Source: JL08 sp963765555 (GTDB lineage Bacteria; Pseudomonadota; Alphaproteobacteria; Rhodobacterales; Rhodobacteraceae). Taken from it: a DNA stretch of 64,000 nt. The notes below the pieces were generated by a model. The model searched no databases, was not told the DNA's origin, and was given only the letters and a program-made list of their open reading frames with translations. Positions 62,842 to 64,000 of the stretch are shown here, in pieces. The stretch spans positions 310,001 to 374,000 of the forward strand of contig CAVXWX010000012.1 of assembly GCA_963765555.1 (NCBI GenBank), read 5' to 3'. Numbering within the stretch: position 1 is the first letter of the stretch; the number at the start of each line of letters is the position of its first letter. Both the position numbers and the translations under genes were made by a program.

Positions 62842-63582
62842 CTATTGTGCCAGCGGCACAACCGTGCCCACGATCGGGCCCAGCCGGAACCCCGCATCGT
62901 TGCGTTCAAGATCGGGCGCATAGAGCCGCGAAATGTTACCGTCGAAATACAGCGCATTGGGCAGGTTCAGCCCGTCGCGGAACAGTTCACCGAATTCATG
63001 AAAGGTGACGGGCACGCTGGAAATTGCGAACACGGCGCGCGTGCCATCGGCGCTGGTGCCCACCCCGTTGCGGATGTAGCGCGATGTACTGTCAGGCAAA
63101 AACCGCGGGTGCAATTCCCCATCGATCACCAGCATCGGGCCGGATTGTGTGGCAAACCGGCAGTCTGGCGCGTCTTCAACAAAGCGCAGCGTTTCAATCA
63201 CATCGGCGCGGCCGTCGCGGATGCAAAAAACGCCATTGGGCAGCAATCCGAAATTGCCCGGTCCGGCATTGGTGATCACCCGCATCTGTTCGCGCCCGTT
63301 TTCCACGTAATGCCCGACCGGCGCGCGATCTTCGTGATACATTCCGGCATTCATCGCAAAACCCAGTTGCAGGTTCTGGTCCGCCAGATGCCGGTTGATG
63401 GTCGAAAAATGCCCGTATGGCGCGCCACCGTCCGCATAGAGAAAAAGGCGCAGATCGCTTTGCGTCAGATCAGATTCGCAAATCGTATACGGCACATCCA
63501 GATAGGTCACATCGGTGCAGCTGTCCGCCAGCGCAGGCGCGGCCCACATCATCAGCGCCAGCAAGGTTGGCGCCGCCTTCAT
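62842..63582 (-). CDS. Phosphodiester glycosidase (NAGPA domain) family exported protein
   Basis: A 246-residue protein with a Sec signal (MKAAPTLLALMMWAAPALA). The NAGPA-like core shows LQLGFAMNAGMYHED, GPGNFGLLPNGVFCI, SGPMLVIDGELHPRF and the final NALYFDGNISRLYAPD. Human NAGPA uncovers mannose-6-phosphate; bacterial members are little studied and may act on teichoic or other phosphodiester glycans. Here it lies between rbfA (ATGA overlap) and truB, an odd place for an exported enzyme. Confidence 0.87.
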   Translation of the reverse strand: MKAAPTLLALMMWAAPALADSCTDVTYLDVPYTICESDLTQSDLRLFLYADGGAPYGHFSTINRHLADQNLQLGFAMNAGMYHEDRAPVGHYVENGREQMRVITNAGPGNFGLLPNGVFCIRDGRADVIETLRFVEDAPDCRFATQSGPMLVIDGELHPRFLPDSTSRYIRNGVGTSADGTRAVFAISSVPVTFHEFGELFRDGLNLPNALYFDGNISRLYAPDLERNDAGFRLGPIVGTVVPLAQ

Positions 63583-63989
63583 TCCGGTGTGTCCGGCGTT
63601 TCTGTGTCACGGCGCACATTGTCCTGGTTCAGCATCCTGCGGGTATCATCCATCCGGTCGAATGTTTCATCCAGCTGGAACCGCAGGTCCGGTGCGAATT
63701 TCAGGGCCAGTTTCTTGGACACCGCGCGGCGCAATTCACCCTTGTTGCGTGCCAGCAGCTTGATCACCTCATCCTGCCCTTTGCCGCCCAGTGGAAGCAC
63801 ATAGGCCGTCGCGATACGCAAATCGGGCGATGTGCGCACTTCGCCCACGGTGATGGACATACGGTTCAGGTCCGGATCGTGCACATCACCCCGCGCCAGA
63901 ACCTCTGACAGGGTCCTGCGGATCAGTTCGCCAACACGCAGTTGTCGTTGCGACGGGCCGGGGCCATCATGAAACTTGTTCTTTGCCAT
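63579..63989 (-). CDS. rbfA: Ribosome-binding factor A
   Basis: A 136-residue KH-like factor needed for late 30S subunit maturation and cold adaptation. It begins MAKNKFHDGPGPSQRQLRVG; ITVGEVRTSPDLRIATAYVL and the RRAVSKKLALKFAPDLRFQL-type region RAVSKKLALKFAPDLRF confirm the family. I prefer the ATG at 63989; one at 63998 is also in frame. Its stop overlaps the phosphodiester glycosidase start. infB/nusA would be expected to the right, beyond the window. Confidence 0.93.
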   Translation of the reverse strand: MAKNKFHDGPGPSQRQLRVGELIRRTLSEVLARGDVHDPDLNRMSITVGEVRTSPDLRIATAYVLPLGGKGQDEVIKLLARNKGELRRAVSKKLALKFAPDLRFQLDETFDRMDDTRRMLNQDNVRRDTETPDTPE

Positions 63990-64000
63990 AGTGCCCATCT

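Noticed and set aside
1..64000. tRNA, rRNA, CRISPR, prophage or insertion-sequence features
   Set aside because: I looked for cloverleaf arms, regular direct repeats, transposase motifs (DDE) and integrases and saw none.

Overview
The window looks like a chromosome segment of a marine alphaproteobacterium of the Rhodobacterales (Roseobacter group). The evidence is a GC-rich, mostly housekeeping gene set with group-typical neighbours: pmbA/DUF4170/waaA/lpxK; leuS/lptE/holA; dimethylglycine-dehydrogenase-like FAD/GcvT fusions; LysE-type exporters; a VPLPA-type sorting tail on a GDSL protein; a Rhodobacter-type porin; and an iron-sulfur bacterial cryptochrome/photolyase. I saw no rRNA, tRNA, CRISPR array, insertion sequence or prophage.

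Layout. 1-5.3 kb: ECF sigma factor, then a lipid A/Kdo operon (pmbA, cysQ-like phosphatase, DUF4170, waaA, lpxK). 5.6-12.4 kb: acetyltransferase, DUF2125 protein, SDR plus crotonase pair, MscS channel plus flavoprotein, GST. 12.5-19.9 kb: leuS-lptE-holA, DUF3576 lipoprotein, porin, YggS, L,D-transpeptidase, ribA. 21-28.6 kb: orphan response regulator, a possible small RNA, xthA, thioredoxin-TPR, LonSB, Trm112, Ubi monooxygenase, amidase, aminotransferase. 28.6-35 kb: ftsK, lolA, lysozyme-like lipoprotein, hspQ, ggt. 35.4-40.1 kb: a partner-switch pair (STAS plus HATPase), thiolase, and a photo/oxidative-repair group (free-Met-sulfoxide reductase, FeS photolyase, DUF2256, DUF1294). 40.2-48.2 kb: an XRE-cupin regulated one-carbon operon (LysE, GFA, DMGDH-like, LysE, homocysteine methyltransferase, DMGDH-like), consistent with stepwise demethylation of a methylated amine such as glycine betaine. 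48.3-55 kb: RluA, glycosyltransferases GT11 and GT25, aldehyde dehydrogenase, 1-Cys peroxiredoxin, GDSL protein, aquaporin. 55-64 kb: a scattered ribosome-maturation/RNA-decay backbone (rbfA, truB, rpsO, pnp on one strand), with a Crp/Fnr regulator, an RTX protein, DUF1643/DUF5665 and a secreted glycosidase-like gene placed between its members.

Two points cut across the window. First, at least seven genes, including pnp, truB, xthA and the porin, carry single-base frame disruptions. Their number, their presence in core genes, and one clear short G-run point to sequence errors rather than pseudogenes. Second, there are two FNR-type palindromes. One is perfect and lies upstream of a Crp/Fnr gene between rpsO and pnp. 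The other lies upstream of a terminator-ended, structured, non-coding stretch at about 21.85 kb that I propose as a small RNA.
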